Below, piece by piece: positions 56,371-64,000 of a stretch of 64,000 nucleotides of DNA. A model generated the notes under the pieces. The model searched no databases, was not told the origin of the DNA, and worked only from the letters and a program-made list of their open reading frames with translations. Within the stretch, counting starts at the first letter, position 1. The number at the start of each line of letters is the position of its first letter. The position numbers and the translations under genes were made by a program. This stretch comes from a virus, in IMG/VR virus record IMGVR_UViG_3300017929_000004, positions 1 through 64,000 of that record; one strand, given 5' to 3'.

Positions 56371-56787
56371 ATGGGACCCACTAAGGTTAAAGCACAAATT
56401 GATTGGACAAATATCATCATCCAAGCCTTGTTCCTTTTTGTTCCACTTTTTGGAACTGCCTTTGTCTGGGGTTGCCGAGAGCGGGATGCTCTACGGGACA
56501 TTGAATCGTGGCAGGTAAAACAATTGCAGGAAGTTCAGACCATCAAAGACTCGATTCGCGAGAATGGCAAGAAACAGGATTCCCTGCACGATACTCTCAA
56601 GGATTTGGTGAACGTCATGCGGCTCTATCCGCCGCACAAGCACTTGGGAGCCCGTATCGACTACCCCACAGAGATGCCTGCACCTCCTCCCGCGAGTAGC
56701 GAAGGGGCTGGAAGCGTGGTACTCAAGGAAAAGTCGGTAGGCGATCCCCAAGACTTCCGACCGGATAAGGTGCCGACTGCGAAGTGA
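56371..56787 (+). CDS. Membrane protein of lysis cassette (holin or inner spanin candidate)
   Basis: 138 residues; TGAGGAGGCT precedes ATG 56371, 7 nt after the endolysin stop. One transmembrane helix (IIIQALFLFVPLFGTAFVWG, residues about 15-35) is followed by a charged coiled coil (WQVKQLQEVQTIKDSIRENG). One N-terminal helix plus periplasmic coiled coil is the plan of inner-membrane spanins; some holins look similar. Assigned by position beside the endolysin. Confidence 0.55.
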   Translation: MGPTKVKAQIDWTNIIIQALFLFVPLFGTAFVWGCRERDALRDIESWQVKQLQEVQTIKDSIRENGKKQDSLHDTLKDLVNVMRLYPPHKHLGARIDYPTEMPAPPPASSEGAGSVVLKEKSVGDPQDFRPDKVPTAK

Positions 56788-56809
56788 GCAAAGGTGGTAG
56801 AATTCATCC

Positions 56810-57565
56810 GTGCCTTACACGAATATCAGCTTCGCGAACTTGAAGACCCTTCTTAGGGCGAGGCTACAGAACTCCCTGTTTTACACTGACATTGAGATAG
56901 CTGAGTTCTTGAATGAATGTTTTTCGCTCCTACAGATCGGGAGCCTGTATTGGAAATCGCGGTTCCAAGCGCAGTCTGTTGCGGGCCTTGTCTTTTATGA
57001 CCTCTCAAGTTTGGCTGGAACTCTCGACGACAATGGAAATCCCCAAATCCTGATGCCGTTGCGCGTAGCGTTCAATCAATCTCCACTCGACTTCTGTGCG
57101 ATAAGCGATCTTGACAATGGGGGAATCAGCAATTGGCAGACGCAAACCACGGCTACCGCCGGCGCTCCCGATGTTCCGCAGCTTTGGGGGACCGTTGGAT
57201 TGAACTTCTTATATCTTTGGCCTTCCGATGCCGTTGGAGGGAACGACCTCCAGCTTGATTGCGCTGTACGTGCGCCGCACTTCGCGACGGACGGGTCTGA
57301 CGACGCCCTCAAAGTCAACATCGAGTCGGGCATGATACCGGCGATGCTTGACTACTGCCAGCACATCGCGCAGATTAAGCGAGGAGCGGGGCAGATAGCG
57401 GCCACGATGCCGAAACTCAAGAGCTTTTTCAGGCTTATCGCCCAGACGAACTCGATGTTCGCTGCTTCTTCAATTTTCAAGGAAAGCTACGCTCTCCAGA
57501 CGGAGAGAAAGGCTCGCACACGGGGAGACATAACCGGCGTTCCTACCCCTGCGAGATTTCGGTAG
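56810..57565 (+). CDS. Adaptor/tail-completion-like protein 1
   Basis: 251 residues from GTG 56810. The N-terminus is helical (SFANLKTLLRARLQNSLFYTDIEIAEFLNECFSLL), a pattern seen in phage adaptor proteins that bind under the portal. A beta-rich middle and a helical end follow (IPAMLDYCQHIAQIKRGAG). It ends directly against a palindromic site. Assignment is by pattern and by similarity in layout to the 57692-58435 protein. Confidence 0.5.
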   Translation: MPYTNISFANLKTLLRARLQNSLFYTDIEIAEFLNECFSLLQIGSLYWKSRFQAQSVAGLVFYDLSSLAGTLDDNGNPQILMPLRVAFNQSPLDFCAISDLDNGGISNWQTQTTATAGAPDVPQLWGTVGLNFLYLWPSDAVGGNDLQLDCAVRAPHFATDGSDDALKVNIESGMIPAMLDYCQHIAQIKRGAGQIAATMPKLKSFFRLIAQTNSMFAASSIFKESYALQTERKARTRGDITGVPTPARFR

Positions 57566-57578
57566 TGCAGGACTGCAC
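57565..57578. repeat. 14-bp palindrome upstream of the 57594 gene
   Basis: GTGCAG-GA-CTGCAC overlapping the preceding TAG stop and 15 nt before ATG 57594; AAAGGAG lies between. Confidence 0.9.
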
Positions 57579-57593
57579 TGAAAGGAGATGGTT

Positions 57594-57695
57594 ATGCAAT
57601 TCAAAGCAATAGGTGGAAAGGCTCGACGCAAACAGAAGCGTATCAGGGGTAAGAAACTCAAAAGATTGCCGAATCAACGCAGAGGTGGAAGGTGA
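57594..57695 (+). CDS. Very small, very basic protein, 33 aa
   Basis: AAAGGAG precedes ATG 57594 at ideal spacing (a second ATG at 57588 is in frame). The product is mostly Lys/Arg/Gly (GGKARRKQKRIRGKKLKRLP) and could bind nucleic acid or an acidic partner. Its stop overlaps the next GTG start (GTGA). Confidence 0.55.
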   Translation: MQFKAIGGKARRKQKRIRGKKLKRLPNQRRGGR

Positions 57696-58435
57696 CGACG
57701 CCAGGGCAGCCTCCCACCTACCCCACGACTAGCGATTTCGCTCTCCTGCAACGAGCGCAAGATTTTCTTCTCGAACCTCGGTCGGCGGTTGCTCCCATCA
57801 CCATTGCGAGCACCATGTGGTCAGTGCAAACTTTGGTCGATATGCTCAATTACAAATGCAAAAGGTTCCTTCGGGAAACCGGTTTAGTTGTGGCGAGGCT
57901 AGGGTATGACGGGATAGGAAGCGACCACTCTATTGCCCTGACGCCGGGGCTTGAGTCGGTGACGCTCCCTCAAAATCTTGTCGATCCGCTCCGGCTTGCC
58001 TTCGTCAACTACGACACCTCGGTTAATCGTAATGTCGTATCGGTCCAAGACGTTCCGCGCGAGGACTTCCTGAGCCTCGACGCTGGAGATCAGGACTGGG
58101 AGAGTACGCCAGCGCCCCAGCCGACGGGCTATACGCAGTCGATTACGCAAACCTTGGAAGCGTTCCTCGCGCATCCGCCCAGCGACATAGCGGCGATCGA
58201 CCTGACGTTCGTTGCGTTCAGCGGGACGCTGACCGGGCTCGGCGTGGCATTGGGGATTCCGCCAGAGTTCGTTCAGTACCCACTCTACGGGATGTTGCAG
58301 GACGCTTACAGTGTCGAAGGGGAAGCGTACAACCAAGCGCTCTCAGACTATTGCGGGCTCAGGTGGTCGGAAGGCGTAATGCTTGCAAAGTGTCTACTTG
58401 AGGCCCCGTCGTTCCAGGACCCGGAGGCAGTCTGA
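57692..58435 (+). CDS. Adaptor/tail-completion-like protein 2
   Basis: 247 residues from GTG 57692. The N-terminal helices (FALLQRAQDFLLEPRSAVAP and QTLVDMLNYKCKRFLRETG) and later helix pair (YPLYGMLQDAYSVEGEAYN) resemble phage structural adaptors. The beta middle (GLESVTLPQNLVDPLRLAFV) matches the plan of the previous structural gene. Its stop overlaps the start of the large tail gene. Confidence 0.5.
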   Translation: MTTPGQPPTYPTTSDFALLQRAQDFLLEPRSAVAPITIASTMWSVQTLVDMLNYKCKRFLRETGLVVARLGYDGIGSDHSIALTPGLESVTLPQNLVDPLRLAFVNYDTSVNRNVVSVQDVPREDFLSLDAGDQDWESTPAPQPTGYTQSITQTLEAFLAHPPSDIAAIDLTFVAFSGTLTGLGVALGIPPEFVQYPLYGMLQDAYSVEGEAYNQALSDYCGLRWSEGVMLAKCLLEAPSFQDPEAV

Positions 58436-61400
58436 TGTCTGTACCGCTACTGCCGTATCAAACGAAGTACGAGAACGCTGGTCTCATCCTCCGGCGCCCG
58501 TCGGATCTCGTTCCTCGCGGTCAGTACATCATCCTCAAGAACCTATTCTCTGCCCAAGAAGGCTCACTCCGCCCGCGCTTCGGAACGAAGAAAGTCAACG
58601 CGAACGTTCTTTCCGACCTTGCCATCCACAGCCTCGGCTACCTCAACGATCCTGTGCTCAAGAAGGCCCTACTCATGGCAGGCGCAGGGAAGAAGCTCTA
58701 CCGACTCGACACTTCGGCGCAAATCGATGCTGGCTATTCTGGCGACCCGATCTCGATGGTTGCCTACCGGATGAACCAGAGTTCGTCACCATTCATGATC
58801 GTCGGTGACTCGGCGCAAATGCGGCTCATCGACTCTTCGGGGAACGCGAAGAAACTCGGCCTGAGCTTTCCTACGGTTGCTACGAATTCGATTGTCCAAG
58901 GGCCTCCCATCAACGAAATCCACGAATTCGAGACAGATCCGCCGTTCATTCTGGCGAACATGGCCAGCCACAGCGTAGCGGCAACTTTCGCGAATGGGGT
59001 TGCCGCGCAGAGTGGGAAAGCGTTGCAGGTCACGACGAATGCGGGCGTTGTGGCGACCATCAGCCTCGTCGCTTCACTCAACTTGGGAGTGCTATCTGGG
59101 GTTGCCGTGGGGGATTCGGACTACATCCACATCTGGATCAACGTGGACAATCCACTCAACATCTCGCAAATTCGCCTCTTGTTCGACGTGGACCCCAACA
59201 GCGTCTCGGCGGGAACCTTCACCGCGACGGCATTCAAGAACAACTTCTATTGGGCGAGCATTCTGGGGTCCGACTTGCAAGCGGCCACACAGGGCACGAC
59301 GACGACCATAGCGGGATTGCAGGCTCAATTGGCGAACTTGCAGGCGCAGTTACAGACAGCGGAAGCCAGCGGATGGTTCCAGCAGATACAGGCCCTACAA
59401 CAGCAAATCTCCCGGCTCGAACAGACGATAAACAACCAGACTTTTGCCGGCCAGTTGCAGTGGACCGAATTCAAAATCCCCATCAATAATTTCTTTAGAG
59501 CCGGCGGGAACCAAGCCGTGAACTGGTCGAATGTTGTGGGATGGAGAATCGAAATCACCACCGTGGCAGCGGTCGCCGCAGTATGCACCTTCGACGCGAT
59601 GTACGAATTCGGAGGCTTGGGGCCAGACTCAAGCGTTGGCGTGGGATACGATTGGCGGTACACCGACTACGATGACACGACGGGTTCCGAGGGGAACCCC
59701 TCACCGCTTCAAGCGAACGCACCGCCAACTGGAACCGGAACTGCTGTTGTGCGCAGCGCCGTCGCTCTCTTTCCGGCAGTATCGACGAACACGCGATGCA
59801 CTCGACGTTACCACTACCGCCGCGGAGGAACCCTCTCCGCATCGTGGCAACGGTTGGGATACCAGTTGAACGTCGCGCCAGCGGCAATCACAACAGTCGT
59901 TATCAATGGTGCAGGGCTCTGTACGGTCACTACGGCTGCGCCCCACGGATTCCCAAACGGCTCCGCCGTGCTGGTTTCCTGCCCAAGCGGTGGAGTTGTC
60001 AGCGGCGTCGTCAGTGGGATGGTGCTCTCGAATTCCCCACCTGGAAGCTGGACACCAGGACTTACGGGCGGGACACTTTACGCGCAATCGACCTTCATCA
60101 CGTTGGCAGGAGCACAGAATCCCGGTCCAGCACCTTTCCCAACATTCGGCTCGAAAGTCAGTTGGTTATTCTACAACTCGATTTCAGGGTATTATTATTC
60201 ACTCACGTCGACGCCGACAGCATTCGATGACTGCTTGATTGGCGTGGTTCGGGCCTCGCTGCGTGGCGGCACAACGATAGTCTCCCAGGCCGCTGCTTTC
60301 TACCAAATCTTTGAAACCATCACCGTGACCGGCCTGAGCACATTCACGGCTCCACTGACTGGAACGGCGGTCACTTACACTGGCGGCACGGCGACACTCG
60401 GTTTCTTGGACTTCTACGCCGATGCCGACATCGCTTCGGCGCCATCGCTGCTCTTGACCAATGATGTGCCCGTTACTACAGTTGATTCGACTGGGGCAAC
60501 CGTTTACGAGCAACCGTTGAAGCGAATCTGGGGACCTTATCTCGGCAGCGTCATCTTCGGCTGCGGCGACCCGAACCGGCCGGGATACCTCTACTGGCTG
60601 AACGCGGGGAATCCCGACGGAGCCTCGTCGATCAACAATGTCGAAACGACGCAGCCCAGCGACCCCCTGCAGAACGGCTTCTTCTGGGGCGGCTTTACGT
60701 GGGTCTTCAGCAAGGAAAACCTGTTCACCATCTATCCCGCGCAGTTGGGGATCCCCAACCAGTATCAACCTCTTCCGTCCGCCTGCGCGCGTGGGCTTTC
60801 TTGGTCCGACTTGTGCTTCGCTGCGGGGCCAGACACGCCGGCAATCTGGTTCCTGTCGAAGGACGGCATCTACGAGACCATGGGCGGGCCGGCAGTCCCC
60901 ATCACTGAAGACGACCTCTGGCCAATTTTCCATGGCCTTGCGTCCGGGCCTTACGTGCCCATCGACTTCACGCAGACCGAAATGCTCAGGATGGCGTACC
61001 GGGACAATGAGCTTTTCTTCCAGTACCAAGACATCAACCAGGGCATCCAAGTCCTTGTCTGGAACCGACTCAAACGTAGATGGCGCCACGCGACGTACCC
61101 ATGGGGACCGCTTTGCCTCTATGCCCAACCCGAGGTTGGAAACATCTTGCTACTGGGCGGGAATAATGGTTTGTGCTACCAAGAGGACCCCTCCGTCGGC
61201 GGCGACGACAGCCAGCCGATTGCCTGCCAAGTGCGCAGCGGGTCATACGACCAGGGGTTGGCGCTGCGCGCGAAGGAGTACGTGCATTTCATCCTCGACG
61301 CGGACCCCCAAGGCGCAAGCATTTCGGCGAGCCTGCTGTACAACGACCAGACGGTTAGTGCAGGCCTGCAGTGCGGGCCATTCGTTTCGTCGGGAAGTGG

Positions 61401-61863
61401 CCGCCAGCCGTTGCCGTTCGGGCTCAATGACTACTACGCGCTCAACGCGATGGTGGATGTCAGCTTCACGACGGTCGCCGTGCCCGTGCTTTACGGGTTC
61501 GAGTTGGACTACCGCATCGATCGGCTGGCGATGGTCCATATCGAGACGCCCGAGGATTCCTTGGGAATCGACGGCTGGAAGCACGTCTATGACGGGTACA
61601 TCACGGTGCGGTCCAATGCCGACGTGAGCCTGATTCTGATGGGCGACGGCACGGCGATTGGCGCGACGACAGTCATCCCCTCGACGGCTGGGCAGAAGAA
61701 AAAGACGCTTCTGCAATTTGGGACGAATAAGTTCAAGCTGCTGCGGAGAAGGCTCGACAGCACGCAGCCGTTTCAGGTGTATGCTGAGGATAGCGTGCTG
61801 CACGTCGGCGGGTGGGCCGACGGCCAATACCGCAACGTACCACTCGTCGAAAACGTGGAGTGA
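58435..61863 (+). CDS. Large tail protein, 1142 aa
   Basis: ATG 58435 overlaps the previous stop (TGATG). The N-terminus (LILRRPSDLVPRGQYIILKNLFSAQEGSLRPRFGT) is of a type common in large podovirus tail or hub proteins. Residues about 280-350 contain a coiled coil (AGLQAQLANLQAQLQTAEAS, QALQQQISRLEQTINNQ). The rest is beta-rich, with propeller-like strands in the second half (LFTIYPAQ, IWFLSKDGIYETMGGP, WNRLKRRWRHATYPWG). It is probably the tail nozzle or hub that contacts the adaptors. A palindrome variant lies inside (61358-61371). Confidence 0.65.
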   Translation: MSVPLLPYQTKYENAGLILRRPSDLVPRGQYIILKNLFSAQEGSLRPRFGTKKVNANVLSDLAIHSLGYLNDPVLKKALLMAGAGKKLYRLDTSAQIDAGYSGDPISMVAYRMNQSSSPFMIVGDSAQMRLIDSSGNAKKLGLSFPTVATNSIVQGPPINEIHEFETDPPFILANMASHSVAATFANGVAAQSGKALQVTTNAGVVATISLVASLNLGVLSGVAVGDSDYIHIWINVDNPLNISQIRLLFDVDPNSVSAGTFTATAFKNNFYWASILGSDLQAATQGTTTTIAGLQAQLANLQAQLQTAEASGWFQQIQALQQQISRLEQTINNQTFAGQLQWTEFKIPINNFFRAGGNQAVNWSNVVGWRIEITTVAAVAAVCTFDAMYEFGGLGPDSSVGVGYDWRYTDYDDTTGSEGNPSPLQANAPPTGTGTAVVRSAVALFPAVSTNTRCTRRYHYRRGGTLSASWQRLGYQLNVAPAAITTVVINGAGLCTVTTAAPHGFPNGSAVLVSCPSGGVVSGVVSGMVLSNSPPGSWTPGLTGGTLYAQSTFITLAGAQNPGPAPFPTFGSKVSWLFYNSISGYYYSLTSTPTAFDDCLIGVVRASLRGGTTIVSQAAAFYQIFETITVTGLSTFTAPLTGTAVTYTGGTATLGFLDFYADADIASAPSLLLTNDVPVTTVDSTGATVYEQPLKRIWGPYLGSVIFGCGDPNRPGYLYWLNAGNPDGASSINNVETTQPSDPLQNGFFWGGFTWVFSKENLFTIYPAQLGIPNQYQPLPSACARGLSWSDLCFAAGPDTPAIWFLSKDGIYETMGGPAVPITEDDLWPIFHGLASGPYVPIDFTQTEMLRMAYRDNELFFQYQDINQGIQVLVWNRLKRRWRHATYPWGPLCLYAQPEVGNILLLGGNNGLCYQEDPSVGGDDSQPIACQVRSGSYDQGLALRAKEYVHFILDADPQGASISASLLYNDQTVSAGLQCGPFVSSGSGRQPLPFGLNDYYALNAMVDVSFTTVAVPVLYGFELDYRIDRLAMVHIETPEDSLGIDGWKHVYDGYITVRSNADVSLILMGDGTAIGATTVIPSTAGQKKKTLLQFGTNKFKLLRRRLDSTQPFQVYAEDSVLHVGGWADGQYRNVPLVENVE
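61358..61371. repeat. Palindrome variant GTGCAG-GC-CTGCAG (intragenic)
   Basis: 13 of 14 matches, inside the large tail gene, no nearby start codon. Confidence 0.45.
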
Positions 61864-61865
61864 CA

Positions 61866-62504
61866 ATGGCTCTGACGCAACAAGACTATGCCATGCCCGC
61901 AGAGGTTGAGATTCCAGTAAACGGCTCTCGCCACAGAGTCGTCGAAGCCGCGAGCCTGCGGATGGTCCTGTTCAGGATGTACAACCTTCTCTACAAGGCT
62001 GCTGGCTTGGCACCTGGGGGAGCGACGATTCAGGGGCCGCTAACGATTCTCGACCCATCGCCAGGTTCTTTCGTCGGCCTTTCGACGGCGAAGGGTTCGA
62101 ACAGCGCCAACCCCGAAGCAAATGAGTTTGTCACCATCGAATACTTGCTTGCCAATTTCTCTCCTGACGAGATTCGAGCCATGCTTGAGGCTGATGGGCC
62201 AGCGCCGTTGAACCTTGAGGGTTTAACGGGAGCGCCAGCCGTGTTCAGCATTACCCTCGTAACGGCCAACTACGCCGTCAAACCTTCAGACTGCACCATT
62301 CTTGCCAGCGGAACTTTGAACGTGATTTTGCCGATTGCCGCAATCGAAGCTGGGCAGCAATTCCAAGTGAAGAATATCGGTGTGGGAGTTGTGACCGTTT
62401 CGGCGGGGGGAGTGAACATCGACGGAGCGGCGAGCTTTGTGCTCAACGTCCAGTACCAAGCCATCGACGTAAAATGGGACGGATCTCAATTTTGGATATT
62501 CTGA
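61866..62504 (+). CDS. Tail-associated hypothetical protein, 212 aa
   Basis: ATG 61866 lies 2 nt after the tail gene stop. The N-terminal part is mixed (ASLRMVLFRMYNLLYKAAGL). The C-terminal 80 residues are beta-rich (YAVKPSDCTILASGTLNVIL, then FQVKNIGVGVVTVSAGGVNI), a pattern common in phage fibre or receptor-binding accessory domains. No signal peptide. Confidence 0.6.
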   Translation: MALTQQDYAMPAEVEIPVNGSRHRVVEAASLRMVLFRMYNLLYKAAGLAPGGATIQGPLTILDPSPGSFVGLSTAKGSNSANPEANEFVTIEYLLANFSPDEIRAMLEADGPAPLNLEGLTGAPAVFSITLVTANYAVKPSDCTILASGTLNVILPIAAIEAGQQFQVKNIGVGVVTVSAGGVNIDGAASFVLNVQYQAIDVKWDGSQFWIF

Positions 62505-62519
62505 ACTGAAGAACGTGAA

Positions 62520-64000
62520 GTGGCCTACCTAACCCTCGGAATCTCGATAGCAAGCAACACCTCCGGGGCAACCTCGCTCGTTTCTGCCGGAACACTGATA
62601 CTCGCTGGCGGAAGCAACATCACCCTCTCGCAGTCGGGAAAAACCATTTCCATTATTGGCGCGTCGGGCGGTTCGGGCGCAGCCGGGAAGATCAGTTTTA
62701 CCCAAAACGCACTCTTGCAACAAGTGGGAGTGATTCTCGCTGGCAGCGTGACGACAACCGGAGCGACTGCGGCAGTCCAGCCGTTTAATAGCTCCCTGTT
62801 CTTGCAGCGCATTTATGTGCCTGGTTCAATGAGTCTTTCGGAAGTGGACGTGGCAATAGGCTTAGCCTTCCCCAACGCTACCGCATCGGGGCAGGGCACC
62901 CTCAGCCAGACTTTCGTGATGTATTCGTTTGGGAATAGCACGTCGCTGGCTTCCGTCCTGAGCGCTTCGGGATCGAGTTCGTGGACCAGCGGGTCGGCGA
63001 CCAATGCTGGGAGTTCGATCAGCCAGTTGCAGGTTGGGTGGTCTGGACAGAACGTGAAACCGTTCACGTTTGCCAGTTCAACGCTTGCGGCCGGCGAATA
63101 CGTTGTCGGCCACATCATCGCCTTCGCGGGCCAGAGCACGAGTTGGACGGTATCGCTATTCGGCCCGAATGCCATAGGCTCGTCAATGGGGGCGGCCGCC
63201 ACGGGAATCACCTCCGCATCGCTTGCTGCGGCGGCAAGTTTCACGACGGCGACGGTCGGTTTGACGGCGTTCACCGCAGCACCAACCAGTGCGGCGGTAT
63301 TCCTCACGGCCAACGGCACCAGCGTAGCCCTCGCAGCGGCTTCTGCCTTTAGTGCATCGACTTCGGGAGCGCTAACCGCTTTCAGTGCGGCACCAACGAG
63401 TGCGGGAGTGTTTTTGACTGCGACTGGAACCAGCGCGGCCTTGGTCGCCATCTCTGGATTCTCTAGTTCTAGCTCGGTTGCGATTACCGCCTTTAGTGCT
63501 GCGCCGACCTCAGCAGCCGTCTTCCTCACGATCACCGGGACCAGCGTGGCCCTCGCGGCGGCATCGGCTTATTCGGCAAGCACCTCAACCGTTGCGACGT
63601 TGTTCACCGCTTCTCCAACGAGTGCGGGGGTGTTCCTCACCGCCACTGGCACAAGTGTGGCACTAGCAGCGGCCACAGCCTACTCATCGACTGGAACTTC
63701 CGCAGCGACGATCTTCACTGCCGCACCCACTTCGGCGGGAGTGTTCCTCACGGCTACCGGCACCAGCGTAGCACTCGCGGGGGCCTCAGCCTATTCGGCG
63801 AGCACGTCAACCGTCGCTACTTTATTCACGGCAACTCCCGTCAGCGCGGCCGTTTTCCTCACTGCTACGGGCACCAGCGTAGCGCTTGCGGCTGCCTCGG
63901 CCCACTCTGCGAGCACCTCGACGGTAGCCACGATCTTTACCGCCTCCCCCACCGTGGCGAGTGCCATGCAGACTGCTGGCCTATCGGCCTTCCCTGTAAC
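62520..64000 (+). CDS. Fibre protein with 37-residue tandem repeats (3' end outside window)
   Basis: GTG 62520 begins a frame that stays open to the end of the window (493 codons seen). The N-terminal part is beta-rich (TLGISIASNTSGATSLVSAG, ITLSQSGKTISIIG), matching a common tail-fibre module. From 63270 it consists of perfect-length 37-residue repeats. No signal peptide. It is probably a long fibre whose length is set by repeat number. Confidence 0.7.
   Translation, partial: MAYLTLGISIASNTSGATSLVSAGTLILAGGSNITLSQSGKTISIIGASGGSGAAGKISFTQNALLQQVGVILAGSVTTTGATAAVQPFNSSLFLQRIYVPGSMSLSEVDVAIGLAFPNATASGQGTLSQTFVMYSFGNSTSLASVLSASGSSSWTSGSATNAGSSISQLQVGWSGQNVKPFTFASSTLAAGEYVVGHIIAFAGQSTSWTVSLFGPNAIGSSMGAAATGITSASLAAAASFTTATVGLTAFTAAPTSAAVFLTANGTSVALAAASAFSASTSGALTAFSAAPTSAGVFLTATGTSAALVAISGFSSSSSVAITAFSAAPTSAAVFLTITGTSVALAAASAYSASTSTVATLFTASPTSAGVFLTATGTSVALAAATAYSSTGTSAATIFTAAPTSAGVFLTATGTSVALAGASAYSASTSTVATLFTATPVSAAVFLTATGTSVALAAASAHSASTSTVATIFTASPTVASAMQTAGLSAFPV
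63270..64000 (+). repeat. 111-bp (37-residue) tandem repeats
   Basis: Repeats begin at 63270, 63381, 63492, 63603, 63714, 63825 and 63936, exactly 111 bp apart, with the last cut by the window end. Each codes a form of F(T/S)A(A/S)PTSA.VFLTATGTS followed by VALAAASAYSASTSTVAT. Codon differences between copies show divergence at DNA level while protein is kept. Confidence 0.95.

Noticed and set aside
60199-61128. 309-codon leftward frame antisense to the large tail gene
   Set aside because: Shadow frame with Arg/Val-rich composition and no motifs.

Overview
The window is a contiguous piece of a tailed double-stranded DNA phage genome (Caudoviricetes). It runs off both ends inside genes. Evidence includes a DnaB-type replicative helicase, large terminase, portal, scaffold-like protein, major capsid protein, head-tail adaptor-like proteins, large tail/fibre proteins and a muramidase-like endolysin. 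No integrase, rRNA, CRISPR array or insertion sequence was seen. The host is not named by the sequence. The secreted proteins carry ASH/HYDIN-like 'choice-of-anchor D' repeats and GC-rich codons of a kind common in Acidobacteria, so an acidobacterial or similar diderm soil host is a reasonable but unproven guess.

Layout. 1-7.35 kb (+): a replication/modification block with a C5 cytosine methyltransferase that shares its DNA with a second long reading frame, then DnaB and small accessory genes. 7.65-14.4 kb (-): a leftward block of small zinc-ribbon and hypothetical proteins, a DUF3560-like/N6 methyltransferase fusion, an XRE regulator and small membrane proteins. It is read from two well-formed sigma70-like promoters and interrupted by one rightward Arc-type repressor. 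14.4-14.84 kb is a non-coding divergence zone. 14.84-24.99 kb (+): HNH endonucleases, an amino-methyltransferase carrying an HNH gene nested in another frame, a tRNA-like element, a candidate large structured RNA (about 18.5-18.94 kb), many small genes and a peptide deformylase. 25-39.4 kb (+): packaging and head genes (small terminase candidate, intein-containing large terminase, portal, scaffold, capsid, a tandem pair of paralogous decoration-like proteins, KTSC protein, adaptor). 40.3-55.8 kb (+): a 15-kb run of very large beta-rich proteins, six of which begin with Sec signal peptides; one looks like a clan GH-A glycosidase and two end in ASH-like domains. 55.8-64 kb (+): endolysin, membrane lysis-like protein, adaptor-like proteins, a 1142-residue tail protein and a repeat-rich fibre protein truncated by the window end.

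Four signals are not explained by standard annotation. (1) A 14-bp palindrome of form GTGCAG-NN-CTGCAC occurs at about 17 places, mostly 9-57 nt upstream of start codons on both strands, like a start-associated regulatory sequence. (2) A highly self-complementary, gene-free stretch of about 430 nt follows a tRNA-like element with an enlarged anticodon arm. (3) There are two same-strand overlapping reading-frame pairs in methyltransferase genes. (4) A signal-peptide-bearing cassette sits where tail-fibre genes are expected. Homing elements are numerous: four HNH genes and one LAGLIDADG intein.
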